Source of the DNA: Gigaspora margarita
Taxonomy: Eukaryota > Glomeromycota > Glomeromycetes > Diversisporales > Gigasporaceae
DNA: 64,000 nucleotides
Reading direction: 5' to 3'
Assembly (NCBI GenBank): GCA_009809945.1
Contig: WTPW01000070.1
Location: forward strand, 697,670 to 761,669
Shown here: positions 12,604 to 24,780 of the stretch, piece after piece
Position numbering within the stretch: position 1 is the first letter of the stretch
Layout: the number at the start of each line of letters is the position of its first letter
Notes under the pieces: model-generated
Seen by the model: the letters and a program-made list of their open reading frames with translations, nothing else
What the model was told of the DNA's origin: nothing
The model's database searches: none
Position numbers and translations under genes: made by a program

Positions 12604-13673
12604 GGGCTTCCAGAAATTACATAATATTTTGTTACTAATAAATTTCAAAATTTTACTCCACCAACACACATCTGATACTCTATTAGCTAATCAAATTTTA
12701 TATTTTTTAAAATATATTCATATGTTTCAATTTATGAAATTGATAATAACTATTGCTCTACTGAACCAATTTAGATAATTTAACTCCAAAATGTTCATTT
12801 TACTGAGGTGATTCTAACAAGTTCAAAATTATTAAAATCTAATCACAGGATCCCAAAATCAATCACCTTTTGTATAATTTTAATAGTAATTTTTTAGAAT
12901 CACTAAGTAAATTTCTTTAATATTAAATAAATTTTGATCCACTGGCCTGTTTTGAATAATTTAACAGGACCCCAAAATATACATAGATAGTCAGGTTAAT
13001 TATAAAATTATTAGAAATAGAAAGATCTACAGAAAAAAGCTCAAAAATAAGCAAAAAATTACTAAAAATAAAAAAGATCTGCATAAAAAATAAGCAAACT
13101 AATACCTATTCTATCTATGTATATCTTGGGTCCTAATTTAACTACCAAAATATTCATCTCAGTGATACAATTCTAACAAGCCCAAAATCATTAAATTCTA
13201 ATCACAGGATTCTAAGATCAATAAAGATTTTATTATTTGTTTAACAATACAAATCTTTATTGATCTTGAAGTCCTGTAATTAGAATTTAGTGTTTTGGGC
13301 TTATTAGATTCAACTCACTGAGATGAATATTTTAGTAGCTAAATCATTCAAAATGGGCCAGTGAAACAAAAATTATTCAATATTAAAAAATTTATTTAGT
13401 GATCCTAAAAAATTACTATTAAAATTACACAAAAGTTGAATGATCTTGGGACCCTGTCATTAGATTTTAATGATTTTAGGCTTGTTAGAATCGTCTCAGT
13501 GAGACGAACATTTTGGTAGTTAAATCACCTAAATTGGCCCAATAGAGCAATAGTTATTAATAATTTTATAATTTTATACTTTTGGCCAAAATTTGACCAG
13601 AATTATAATTGTAACATGATATTTTCGGGACCCTCCCATCCACCAAAAAATTACGTAATTTCTGGAAGTCCTC
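12604..13673. mobile_element. ~1.07-kb foldback element, CTTCCAGAAATTAC ends
   Basis: The ends carry CTTCCAGAAATTAC at the left and its near-complement GTAATTTCTGGAAG at the right. Long arms follow in opposite orientations: the left has AAATCTAATCACAGGAT and TTTAGATAATTTAACTCC, and the right has the complements around 13440-13530. A further inner hairpin is centred near 13240 (CAATAAAGATTT / AAATCTTTATTG). A smaller MITE (12966-13134) is nested in it. The target duplication is not clear. Confidence 0.65.
12966..13134. mobile_element. Nested hAT-type MITE with perfect 8-bp TSD
   Basis: The 169-bp element has ends AGGACCC(C)AAAATATACA and TGTATATCTTGGGTCCT. It is flanked by AATTTAAC on both sides (12958-12965, 13135-13142). 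It shares the AGGACCC terminus with the MITE at 8614-8910, which suggests one hAT family mobilised both. Confidence 0.88.
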
Positions 13674-14437
13674 TAACATTTAATATCTATAGGAACTTAG
13701 ATTATCTTTCATATAATCTAGAACCTAGATTACTTTAGACAATTTCTCTAATAATATTATATTTATTTAATAGCGATTTTAAAGCTTTATACATATTGCA
13801 ACTTAATTACACTTCATATCATCTTCTATAACTTTTATTCTGTTAAAAAATAAAAAATATATATAGTTAGCTTACTGTATTCAATATGTTATATATTATT
13901 ATATATTCACTTTAGCTTTAAAAAAAAACTTTTTACAAGTGTATAAAAAATTATATAAATTAATGCTCAAACCTACATTACCTTTGCTGAATCATTGATT
14001 TGACATTTTTTGGTTTTTAATGCTCAACATCTAGAATTTGAAGTTCAGCATTTTATAAATTACTTATTTATATATATATCTTTTTGTGTAGATCTATATA
14101 TAAAAGTTGTGGGTTGTAGAATTCACTAGGATTCAACTAATATTCTTAAAATACTATATGAAAGCTTCAAGTTTACAAAGTGTTACTCTTCACTTAAAAG
14201 CAGAATAAGTAATGTAAGCATTTTGAAAATGTACTTTAAAAAATATCAGGAAATTTTATATATAGATATTGATCAATATATAACACTTAATCATTTTATA
14301 TCGATTATAAAATATTGTTATATATTGATTAATTGGATAAAAATCAATATATATCTATAATCAATATATTTCATTTTTATATTAAATCATTATATATCTA
14401 TAAATTGATTATAATCATAATTATTTGAAATGATATA
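13674..14437. other. AT-rich intergenic sequence
   Basis: No gene is seen. Positions 14265-14410 carry the dispersed ATCAATATATA/TATATTGAT palindromic motif cluster noted at 340-500. Confidence 0.4.
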
Positions 14438-14439
14438 TA

Positions 14440-14781
14440 TAGTCAAACCTCCATAAATGCAACTTCCATAAATGCAATACCTCTCTAAATGCACATTTTT
14501 GTCTTGTTTGTAAGAAATTATTAGTGATAAATGCACGTTCTATATTCTGTAAATGCACATTTTTCCAAATAATTTTCTATATCTTGCTACCTCCCTAAAT
14601 GCATGTAGCCAATCAAATGTTAGTATTTAAGATAGGTTATATAGTTTTTAGTAGAAGTTACACAAACTTTATAATCTAATCTTTAAAGCTGCAATTTAAT
14701 TGGCTCTCACTAAATACAATACCTCCCTAAATGCACGTTGTAGGCTTGTCTGTACATGTTGCATTTATAGAGGTTTGACTG
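14440..14781. mobile_element. MITE, TA target, (T/C)AGTCAAACCTC ends (pogo-like)
   Basis: The 342-bp element has ends AGTCAAACCTCCATAAATGC and GCATTTATAGAGGTTTGACT, flanked by TA. The interior has reiterated CTAAATGCAC-type motifs. The terminus resembles pogo/Tigger-type CAGT(C/A)(A/G)AACCTC ends. A related element is at 56862-57332. Confidence 0.82.
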
Positions 14782-14839
14782 TAATGATTAACAGATCTTT
14801 AACAATTACATAGTGTTTTTATCTATCACAAAAATTCCA

Positions 14840-16140
14840 ACCTGGATCACTAGGTAAAAAAAAATTAAAAAATAAAAAAAAAATAAATAAAAAAAATTAA
14901 AATGCTGATTAAAACAAATTAAAAAAAATTGGCTTGCTGAAAAAAAGGCATTTTATACTATTTTTACTGCTCTCTCCCTTTTTTTCTCTTTCTCTTTTTT
15001 TCTTTCTCCTTTTTCTTTTCTCTCTCTTTCTTTCTCTTCTTTTTATTTTTTTATTTTTTTCATTTTTTTTTAATATTTCAAATACTTTCAAAATATTTTA
15101 GGACTGGAAAATCAAGCTGGATCAGTAAATCTGTACCCTAGATCATACCAAGGGTGCATTTGACTAATATTTTTGAAATGTTTTGAAATGTTTCATTGAT
15201 CATAGTACAAGATCAGATTAGATCTTTGTTTTTGTTTATTATTTAGATCTTCTATCAATTTTATATTGTTTTTTCATTTTGTTTTGTCTTTTTTTTTGGT
15301 TTGTTTTCATTTAGTTTTATTTAGTTTCAGTTTGTTTTTTCTTTTATTTATTATTTTTTAATTTTTTTTATTTTATTTCTACAAAAACACCAACTCTAAC
15401 TTTTGGCACTTTGCAAGAAATCTAACAACTTTTCAAAACTATGCACTAGCCAACTCAGTCTTCTGACATATTGCAAGAACACACAACTGATTTTACCAAC
15501 AATTTCTAAATTTTGAAGAATGCTTCTTTAGAGAAATAAAGATTTAGTTAGTGCTTTATTTTTTTTCGTTTGATATTTTTTGTTCTTTTTGTTTTTGTTT
15601 TTGTTTTTTTTTATTTTTTATTTGTTTTATTAATTTATTTTATTCATAAGAAAAATAATCTAGGCTTTTTCACACTTTGCAAGCAAACCCAGACTTTTTC
15701 AGCACTTTTCAAGAATACATACAACTTGATTTCAACAATTTTGTTGCGAACTCTACTTCAGGGAAATAAGATTTGGAGTTTTATTTTTTTTATTTAGTTT
15801 GCTTATATTTTATTTTTTTTTTGTTTGTTTTCTTTTTACTTATATTTTAATTTTTATTTTTTTATTTATTTTAGCACTTTGCGAAAACCTTTAATAATTT
15901 CTAAATTGCAAGAATATGAACTTAAAGGAATGGAGATTTGAAGCTTCATTTATTTTTTTTATTTAATTTGCTTAAATTTTGTTTTTGCTTGTTTTCTTTT
16001 TTTTTTCTTATTTTTTAATTTTATTTTATTTTATTTATTTCTTACTTCCTTTAGAACTTTGCAAGCAAACAATTTAACTTTTCTGGCACTTTACAAGAAC
16101 ACCAATTCTAACTTCTTTAACACTTTCCAAAAAGTAGCGA
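14840..16140. repeat. T-rich tract with decayed tandem units
   Basis: The plus strand is heavily biased to T (many (T)n and TTTTATTT runs). From 15380 on, units of roughly 190-250 bp recur. They share GGCACTTTGCAAG/TTTGCAAGCAAAC, TTGCAAGAACAC, a degenerate GAAATAAAGATTTG-type block and a following TTTTATTTTTTTTATTT run. Open frames here are low-complexity only. Positions 15125-15345 are the inverted copy of the repeat at 1-275. Confidence 0.6.
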
Positions 16141-16367
16141 ATATAAGTAAATATAAGCGAATATAATAGTTAAACCAAAAAAGGAAAAAACAGCTAATTG
16201 CAGAGTGAGAAAATAAGTGAATTAGATGCGATGAAGTGCAAAAGTAGTCATTTTCATTTTTTTTGTTATTTTTTTCAATTTTAGTTTTTTTTGGTTTATT
16301 TTTTTTTTTGTCATTTTTTTATAATATTGTATAATAAAATATGTAATATTTAAAAGAAATAATATAA

Positions 16368-16700
16368 TGTTTACCATAGGTGATTATCACCTGTGATCTA
16401 CAATGCATAAATAAAAATAAAGTATTTTTATCAAAACAAAAACTAATCTCTTTAATGTTAGAATTAGGTTAAGTGTTAGGAATTAGAAAGGTGCTTTATA
16501 TATAGTAAAATTTTGCAAGGAATTTTTTTTGCATAAAAAAAAGTAGTTTTATAGACAAATTTCTTGGTTAGAAGCAATTTTTTAAAAATTCTTTGTTTTT
16601 GATTGTTTTTGTTATACAAAAATTGATTTACATATTACACCTGATTCTAAATTTTGATTGGCCATTGTACTACAGGTGATAATCACCTGTGGTGTATATT
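16368..16700. mobile_element. MITE with palindromic AGGTGATTATCACCT ends
   Basis: Both ends contain the perfect palindrome AGGTGATTATCACCT within longer inverted repeats. The interior shares the TAAAATTTTGCAAGGAATTT block (reversed) with the element at 10933-11266. The exact boundaries and duplication are uncertain. Confidence 0.6.
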
Positions 16701-16922
16701 AGAATTCTTCTATTTAAAATATTAAATAATAATAATAAATAAAAAAATAAAATTTTTATATTAAGCTGCGAAAACTTGCAAATATTGTATATTTAATTTA
16801 AAATATAATATATAAAAGTCACAGGATATATTCTTATACAGGGGTTTCAAATGCTATTACTTATAAATCAAATGAGTGACTCACCTAATTTTATATATAA
16901 ATTTATACAAAAAAATTATTTA

Positions 16923-17293
16923 AGGGTAGAGTGAACATAGGTAATTTTTAATAATAATCATGTTGTAATCATATGAAATCAGTTGATTGACCAATCAGGG
17001 TTGTAAACAACAATTATTCAACCAATCAGAATTAGCGATTATTGTATGCCCTAAGGAAATTTGGGGTCACTAAGTTTTTTTTACCAATATACAAAGATAG
17101 ATTTTTTTAAATGATATAGGATTTAAAATTTTACTATAACAAATAGGAGACTTCAAATTATATACAACAAAATTTTGGGAAATACTAGCTATAATCTTAA
17201 AAAGTTTTATTAGAAGCATATTTTTGCTTTCTATATAAAATTTTTTTGTACCCCATAAATCATATAAAAATTGATCTACATTCACTCTACTCT
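16923..17293. mobile_element. MITE, TA target, AGGGTAGAGTGAA ends, in the left foldback arm
   Basis: The 371-bp element has ends AGGGTAGAGTGAA and TTCACTCTACTCT, flanked by TA (16921-16922, 17294-17295). The right arm of the surrounding foldback lacks it, which gives an internal empty-site comparison. Confidence 0.85.
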
Positions 17294-17539
17294 TAAATTA
17301 AATTTAATTAAATATATATATATAAACCTTTCTTTAAATTTTAAATATATATTCTTTAATATTTAATAATCTTTAATTTAAATTTTTAGTTCTTAACTCC
17401 AAGTAATTCAAAGAGAATCTTCCTTTAAAGTTGATGTAATTTTTATCTTTACAACCCCTGTAAAGTTAAAGCAATAATATAACTATTAACTTTAAACCTA
17501 ACTCTAATCCTAAAAATTAATAAATAAACATGCTTTGGC

Positions 17540-18570
17540 TCCTAGTTAAAAGTTGTAGTGCTCACTTTTCTGATTCTAATGGTAGTTAAATTATCAAAAC
17601 GGACTAGTAGATTTCAGGATACTTGGAATCAAAGAAGAGAACATAAGAATCAGCAAATTTACTATTACACAAGCAATAGGAAAATATCATCAAATAAAAA
17701 TTGTGATTTGCACAAAATTTTATTATTAGAATCGACTTTGGGCTCTTAAATAAAGTTGATCTTTTGCTCAAAAAAATACTAGTTTTTTAAAATCTATTTA
17801 TTTTTTTCTTAGCAAAATTTTTCACTATGATAAAAAAACTTTTCAAAATGTATGTAAAGAGAAACAAATATTAATTGATAATCTATTTTCGAATAAGAGA
17901 AAAATGTATAACCATATATAGTAAATTGTGATGCACATAACTATGAGATTTATTATGATCAAAAATGCCATTTTATGTAAACAATAGTTTGTTTACATTA
18001 GTTGTCAAATCATTTTATAGCAATATCTCTGCATTTACTAAACAGATTTTAATGATATTAATATATTAGAATCAAAAAATGATGCTTTACAAGTTTACTT
18101 AGAAGTTGAAAATATATTTACTTAGTAGAAAAATGACTTCACTTTGTTGTAAAGTAGTATTTGTGGCTTAGCAATTTTATATAGTAAATTATATAGATCT
18201 GTGTGTCACAATTTACTATGTATAGCTCACTCATTTGGAAACAGATTTTCAATTAAATTTAAAAAAGCTATCAAATGAAAAATCGTGATTTGCATAAAAT
18301 TTTATTATCACAATTGACTTTGGGTTCTTAAGTAAACTTGTTCTTTGGCTCAAAAAATGCTAGTTTTTAAAATGAGATTTATTTTTTTCTTAGTAAAATT
18401 TTTCACTATGCTAAAAAACTTTTTAAACCATATATAAAAAAAATAAATAGTTTGTATAACAGTGAATTTGCGGATTCTTATATTCTCTTTTTTGATCTCA
18501 AGTATCTTGGGATCCACTGGGCTGATTTTGATAATTTAACTCATTAGAATCAGAAGAATCTCCTTTTTAA
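17540..18570. repeat. Foldback repeat family, related to 62880-63760
   Basis: The ends read GCTCACTTTTCTGATTCTAA (plus) and the degenerate complement near 18550. The interior has a repeated GACTTTGGGCTCTTAA and TTTGGCTCAAAAAAATGCT type block (two copies here, two at 63180-63440). No coding sequence is credible. Confidence 0.6.
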
Positions 18571-18597
18571 TTTCAATTAGAACACAAAAAACCTTTA

Positions 18598-18907
18598 CCG
18601 TATATTCCAGAAAATAAGCTACCTTTTTTGGGCCAAAAATTACACAAAAAACATGGGGTAACTTATTTTCAAATTATTAAATTTTTGAAAAATTGAAAAA
18701 TGTACTAATAAGAAGTTGTCCAAATGATGTAAAATTTTTATTTAAGTGTATTTTTGTGTCCTGAACAAGTTTACTTAATAGCACTTTGAGATTTACTTAG
18801 TAAAATTTGGACTTTTATATATAGCAACTGCTTACGCATTTTTTAAGATTTTTGAAAAAATTAGGGGGTAGCTTATTTTGGAGTAGCTTATTTTCAGTAA
18901 TATACAG
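18598..18907. mobile_element. MITE, TA target, C(C/T)GTATATT..GAAAATAAGC ends
   Basis: The 310-bp element starts CCGTATATTCCAGAAAATAA and ends TTATTTTCAGTAATATACAG, flanked by TA. It is the same family as the copy at 27769-28320 inside the Helitron helicase. Both have extra GGGGTAGCTTATTTT motifs near the right end. Confidence 0.85.
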
Positions 18908-19249
18908 TACTTAATAGCATCTTTTATATTTTTATAAGATTACTTTAGCCAATTATATTATTGCTTGGGGTATGTTAGTCATTTGACTTAAAGAACATAG
19001 TAAAGAATTAATCAACTTTAAAGGAAGATTTTCTTTGAATTACTGGGAGTTAAGAACTAAAACTTAAATTAAAGATTATTAAATACTAAAAAATATATAT
19101 TTAAAATTTAAAGAAAGGTTTATATATATATCAGATATATTTAAATAAATTTAATTTAAATATTTTTTTGCATAAATTTATATATAAGGTGAGTTAACTC
19201 ATTTGATTTATAAGTAATAGCACTTATTAGGAACATATTCTATGACTGA

Positions 19250-20960
19250 TAATAATAATAAATAAAAAAAATTTTAGAAAACTTGTGAAAACTTGTGAAA
19301 ACCTGTAAAACATTTAAAAATTTGCAAAAAGTATGATTATGTGAATATAATCTATATTATTTATTTTTGGGTGTGTGCACTTTAACACTTTTGATTGGCC
19401 GTAACCGAAAAATGTAATTTGTGTGTAGGAATTTCTATCCGTCTTGGGGTTTTGGAAACTTCTAAGCAAAAATTATGTCATTACCGCAGACTACTGATTT
19501 TTTGTATTCTGACGACATTTTGAATTAATTTTATGATATTTTGAATAAATGATATAGATTTATTACGATCTATTAAATTATTATAATCTATTGAATTATT
19601 TGAATTTATTTGAATTTAAGTAGTTAAAGTTACTGATAAATGCGCATTTAAGTTTCTATTAATTAAAGTTATTTGAGTTCCTATTAAAGTTAAACATTTG
19701 AATTCCTAATTGTATATTGCGTAATTACTTTAATTCATAATTACGGCATAATACATTATTCAAAAAACTATCTATTATTTATCTACATCTTTATCTATCT
19801 GTCTTCTATATATAATAATAATAATCAAAAGACCCGTGGGAAGTATTAGAAGTTTTAAAAAGTTATCTATAATCAGATATTAATTATTTGTTATGTTCAG
19901 ATTAAAATTAACTGTTAACCAAATGGTAGCAGGATGTGAGAAAAAATTTTAGAGTAAAATGATAAAAATATAATATTTAATATTCTGGCTTTATGTATTT
20001 ATATATCTGTAACTGTATAGTTATTAATTTGAGAATTTAAATTGGTAATAATTTGACTACGAAGAAAGCATAACTTTGAAATTAAATGAATTCATCCATG
20101 CATGCATGCACGTTTCAAATTCCCAATTATAAAGTTATATTATCTTACATATTAATTACGACATTTCTAGATTTGTAATTTATATTACTTATAATAATTA
20201 CAACATTAAAAGATTGTAAAGTATGATGAAATTGTTTAGATAACGATATTCAGAAATTAACAATTATGACATTTTTGCATCGAAACTTGAAATAACTTGA
20301 ATAGTCTGGTTTAATTTCTAATCATATTATTAACAATTATTCACATTTTATAATGATGAGCATGCATATATAGATTAATTTAACCAGGATCATCATCAGT
20401 GTATGTGAATTCAAATCTCTTATATCATGTGTTTACTGTTAATAATAATAATATATTTACTACAAATAATCTTTCATTATTTTTGGTAACACTAACATAA
20501 TATAGAATGTTATTTCTAATTGATTATGATTTCTAATTATATTATTAAAATATTTAATAATTTGTGTAATTGTGATTCATAAAATCATAAAATTAAAACA
20601 ATTTGCCTTATTTATATCATATTCAGCTATATTGAGTATTGCAAAATATTAACTTTAATGTAATGTAGTGTTTCAATTAATATGCATTATAATGCTAAAA
20701 AAAATAATAGTAAAAGATTCTATTGTATTAAAAAAGTACTAGAGTCAATATACTAATTTGCAATAGTTAAATCTGACAATTATATATTATAAATTCATTA
20801 AACTCAAAATTTTTAAATCGAAATTGAAGTGTATATAATTATTTATATGTAGACATTCTGACAAGAAATGATGCAAGTAAATACAAAAATTATATATACT
20901 TATTTTACAAGGAAAAAAAATTTTTAACGCTTATTAAATAATTTGGATGAATAGAATTTA
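19250..20960. other. Intergenic / probable left part of the Helitron
   Basis: No gene is seen. The G+C content is slightly higher around 19370-19520. At 19799-19850 TCTGTCTTCTATATATAATA is followed by ATAATAATCAAAAGACCCGT. This resembles the TC...ATAATAATA start of some Helitrons and is preceded by A. It is a candidate 5' end only. Confidence 0.3.
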
Positions 20961-20996
20961 TTAAAAAAATGCTACCTCTTCATAAAATACACCCAC

Positions 20997-21405
20997 TAGG
21001 GTGCGGGAAAAAAAGCCCAGTTGATTTTGAAAATTTTGAAGGCTATAAAAGCAATGTTCCACAATTGGTACTTAAGTTGAAATTAGTATATATATTTAGT
21101 ATGATAAACACACTTTTAGCAAATGGACTCCATTTGTTTCTCTCACATGCCTGCTGCCAGTAACAAGCCTTCAAATTTGAACGGGCTGGGCCTAAACGGG
21201 TCAGGCCCAGGCCCGGCCTGTTCAACTTTGAAGGGTTGTTACTGGCAGCAGACGTATGAGAGAAACAAATAGAGTCCATTTGCTAAAAGTGTATTTATCA
21301 TACTAAATATTTATACTAATTTCGACTTAAGTACCAATTGTGGAACACTGCTTTTATAGCCTTCAAAATTTCCAAAATCAACTGGGCTTTTTTCCCTGCA
21401 CCCTA
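20997..21405. mobile_element. hAT-type foldback MITE with ~180-bp arms
   Basis: The 409-bp element starts TAGGGTGCGGGAAAAAAAGC and ends GCTTTTTTCCCTGCACCCTA. The arms are long and nearly perfect. Flanks are ACACCCAC (20989-20996) and ACGCCCAC (21406-21413), an 8-bp duplication with one mismatch. The loop contains a GC-rich GGCCCAGGCCCGG stretch, unusual here. It lies just upstream of the recognisable Rep/helicase coding sequence. Confidence 0.85.
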
Positions 21406-21899
21406 ACGCCCACAAACAACTAAAGAATGAAGAATTACAAATGGTTTTCAAATGCAGAAACTTTGACACTCACAAATTTAGCAAAAAAATCAAAAAACTA
21501 TAATATTGGTTGCTGCTTTCAAGAAACAACAATATCTATTCGGCATATTTCCAATACTGTTTGTATCTGATTTTACTGTAATGCAAAACCTTTTTTAACT
21601 AAAACACAAGAAATGTGTTGTAAGTCAGAAAAAATCAAGTAAGCTATTATATTATTATCATCAAACAATTATTATTAAATTGACTTTTTCTGATAACTTA
21701 AAATCATTAATTAATTATTATTATCTGTTATAATAAATTGATGCCAGGTTGATATCCACAGATGACACCATAGCTTTAAGAAATTTATTTATAAGAAATA
21801 ATGATATAGGAAATGATTTAAGAGAAAATATAAGAACTTATAATAGTATTTTTGCATTTACTTTGATGGGCATTAAATTGGATAAAAATCTTGCGAATG

Positions 21900-21954
21900 G
21901 TAAAATGTTATAATAAAAAAATAAACAAATAAATATATACTAACTTCTAAATAG
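21900..21954 (+). other. Probable 55-bp GT-AG intron in RepHel
   Basis: Exon ...CTTGCGAATG meets GTAAAATG; the intron has a perfect TACTAAC branch site at 21938-21944 and ends TAAATAG. Splicing rejoins LAN-G-RNRIYTFQVQG in one frame, as family alignments require. Confidence 0.8.
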
Positions 21955-22533
21955 GCAGGAACAGAATATACACATTCCAGGTACAAGGTAGGATTTACTA
22001 TTCTATAGGATCCCTTTTTCTAGTTGATGAAGTACCTAAATTCCTTCAGTTATATATATATAATACTGAATTCAAAACGAATAACAGGCTTTCCATTATG
22101 CCTAAACTTTGTCAAGACACTTTGGAATTTATTAAAACATTATTAGGTCAATTAAATCGTTTTGTAATGAGTTTCTGTTCAATTTTTTTGATTAATAACA
22201 TCAATAACCTCTGCTTATTTATTAGAGCAGATCATAAGTTAGACCAATATATTTACAATAAACCAATAGCCTCACAAGTAGCTGCTATATCGGTTGAAGG
22301 TCATGACCTCATAGAATACACAAAATATGATATAATTGTCCAGTCATGGTCTCAGAGTTTACAAAAAATTTCTGAACTAAGTGGATTGTACGATCTAATG
22401 CAATACCTGCTTCTTTTTCCAAGAGGTAATTATGGTTGGAATCCCAAAATATGTCTCAGAAAAAAGTTACTACAAGACAATATTATGCTTATAAACTGCA
22501 TTTCTGATAGCATTGATTTTTCTTGGTAGCAGA

Positions 22534-23181
22534 TAGGGTGTCCAGGATTACGATCCGGTAAATGCCAAATTATGCATCCGGTAAATTACAAATTATGCGA
22601 ATTATGCAGACCCCAGGATTAGGGTTAAAAATTTTGCTGCCCAAATATCAAGATCCTTTATAACCAAAAATTTAGTCTATGAAACTGTTTTACTGTTATT
22701 TATACAAATAATATTTTCGAACTCTAATCTAATTGCAAAAGCACAGAATTTTACTAGAAGTTTAGTGTTCTAATTTTTGCCCATGTCAAAATTACAAGCA
22801 TGTATGTACGTATGTTATGTATAACCAATAGTGTGTTGGCATATAATCGTTATACCAATGCTATAAAAGTTCTGGTATAATAAATAATTGGTACTGCATT
22901 TGGATCTATTAATTTTAAAGTGTAGATACTATGATAGTTTAGCTAGCATTATTAACATGATCCTACTCGGAATTAGCCAATGTTAGAGTATAATATAGGC
23001 TGACTTGATAACACATTCTGTGTAACTTAATCTGTGTAATGTCAATTGGCCAATAAAATGAGAAAATGGATAAATTATGCGAGATTATGCGAATTTCTTT
23101 AAATTATGCGATATGCATATTTTATGTACTATAAGGTGAATTATGCGGATATTATCCCAGATCATAATCCTGAACACTCTA
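22534..23181. mobile_element. hAT-type element inside RepHel (648 bp)
   Basis: It starts TAGGGTGTCCAGGATTACGA and ends TCATAATCCTGAACACTCTA (near-complement). Flanks are GTAGCAGA and GCAGCAGA (22526-22533, 23182-23189), an 8-bp duplication with one mismatch. RepHel similarity stops at its left edge and resumes at its right edge. The interior has repeated AAATTATGCGA motifs and no open frame. Confidence 0.82.
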
Positions 23182-23559
23182 GCAGCAGACTATTTTATCA
23201 ATACATTGACAATTACGTTAAAATCAAATCTGCATGTCTTAATTATTTACGTTTTTCACAAGATAAAATTCAGAGTGAACTTTAACAAGGTTTACAAGAT
23301 TCTTTCGAAGCTGGAATATCCAATGCATCACAAATAGGACATCATATTGTCTTACTTTCATCGTTTATAGGTGGGCCGCATGACATATACCAATGATATT
23401 AAGACATGATGGTGTTAGTTCAATTCTATGATAAACTGGATATATTCATTACTATTATGTATAACCCTTGCTGGTCAGAGATTGTGACAGAACTTATGCC
23501 ACTCCACAAGACAGACCAGATCTCACAGATAAAATTGATAAAAAAATTTTGATAATTAC

Positions 23560-24780
23560 TATATTAGCTTTAATAAAGCTAGAATTGATAATACCAACTG
23601 TAAAGCTAGACCAGTTTAATTCTCTGTAATACATTACCTCTGCTCTTTTTTATAAATAGCAAAGAAAAACATTTTTTAACAAATATAATATACACGAACT
23701 TACTTCATTACTTCCTCTTTTTTCTTCTATAATGGAGAGTGATAATATAGAACAGAGAATTAGAAAAGTCAAGCTTGGTATAAACAAACAATGAAAATTT
23801 TGGTTTAATCTAAGCAAAAAATAAAAATATGAAAACTTTTAACTCAAACCTCTAATCTGAATTAAAATTTGCTACGTTTTACATGCAAATAAGAAATATA
23901 TATATATAAGACCACAAAAGTTAATTTTTTGTTTTGCATAACCAGAGTTTTCAATATTCAAGTAGGTGGGTCAGAATTTTTTTTTTTTGAATTAACTTTG
24001 TGTAGCCTAAATTCATTCATATTCATGTCTGAGGTAATGCAAATTTATTCTTTGGTTTGCATAACATAGAATCAAAATTTTGTTTTTTTTTTAATTTATT
24101 TATTTATTTATTGAACCTATGAGTAATTCTAAAAAAGTAAAATTATCATCAAGTAACAACAGAGAGAAATTAAATGGCAGAAATGGAATGATTATTATAG
24201 TAAGAATTTAAAAAAAAAATTTTTTTTGAAAAATTGATTCAGCAGATTATACAAAATGAAGAATTCATTCTATATGGTCTAATATAAAATTACTGTACTT
24301 TTAACATTTGTTTAATTTCTTACACGACTAGATAATTTAAATTTATTTAAAATTTATATTAATTATAAGGCAATTACTATTTGTACACTAGTGTATAAAC
24401 ACAGGAACATACGATAACTTAAAATTTTGCTTATGAAATCACTCTTTGGACTCTAACAAAAAATATTTCTTGCAAAATTTTATTATAAACTATAACCCCT
24501 TCCAATTCCAAAGCTCACCCTAACCCTAACCTTAAATCAGGTTTAATTTTGGTCTATAAATTATATATTACATAGATTTGCAAATCAATTAATTAGTACC
24601 CATGTATATATATATAGTGTATAAATAGTTTTTGTCTAATTATAATTAATAAATAAAGAATACTATACCATGTATATAAATTCATCAATAGCATAGCTAC
24701 GCATAAAATATATTAATTTGATAAATATACTAGGTATAGCTTTGCTATAAATGAATTTGTAAATTTTTATATAATAATTT
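23560..24780. other. Unrelated segment splitting the Rep domain
   Basis: RepHel similarity breaks off after RPDLTDKI-like sequence near 23545 and resumes with FVARIFKIKLEKL at about 24806. The 1.2 kb between is not Helitron-like. It holds a short frame, MESDNIEQRIRKVKLGINKQ (about 23732), poly-T/A runs, the MITE at 24368-24636 and a small palindrome around 24690-24760. It is probably one or more insertions whose ends I could not fix. Confidence 0.5.
24368..24636. mobile_element. MITE, TA target, ACTATTTGTACAC family
   Basis: The 269-bp element has ends AGGCAATTACTATTTGTACA and TGTATAAATAGTTTTTGTC, flanked by TA. Its interior matches the element at 10933-11266 (TTTTGCTTATGAAATCA, CTTGCAAAATTTTA). 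Confidence 0.75.

Larger units (their letters stand above)
16838..19245. mobile_element. 2.4-kb foldback composite
   Basis: The left arm (16850-16920 plus 17296-17450) and right arm (19000-19245) are inverted copies. CTATTACTTATAAATCAAAT is mirrored by ATTTGATTTATAAGTAATAG. AAACCTTTCTTTAAATTTTA is mirrored by TAAAATTTAAAGAAAGGTTT. The left arm was later split by the MITE at 16923-17293, because its two halves are contiguous in the right arm. The interior holds a second foldback (17540-18570) and another MITE (18598-18907). No transposase is seen, so it is a non-autonomous nested cluster. Confidence 0.7.

Noticed and set aside
14909..15091. Lys/Arg-rich minus-strand open frame
   Set aside because: It is the translation of a TTTCTCTTTCT-rich low-complexity tract.
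21043..21279. 78-codon minus-strand open frame
   Set aside because: It runs through the arms and loop of the hAT-type foldback at 20997-21405.
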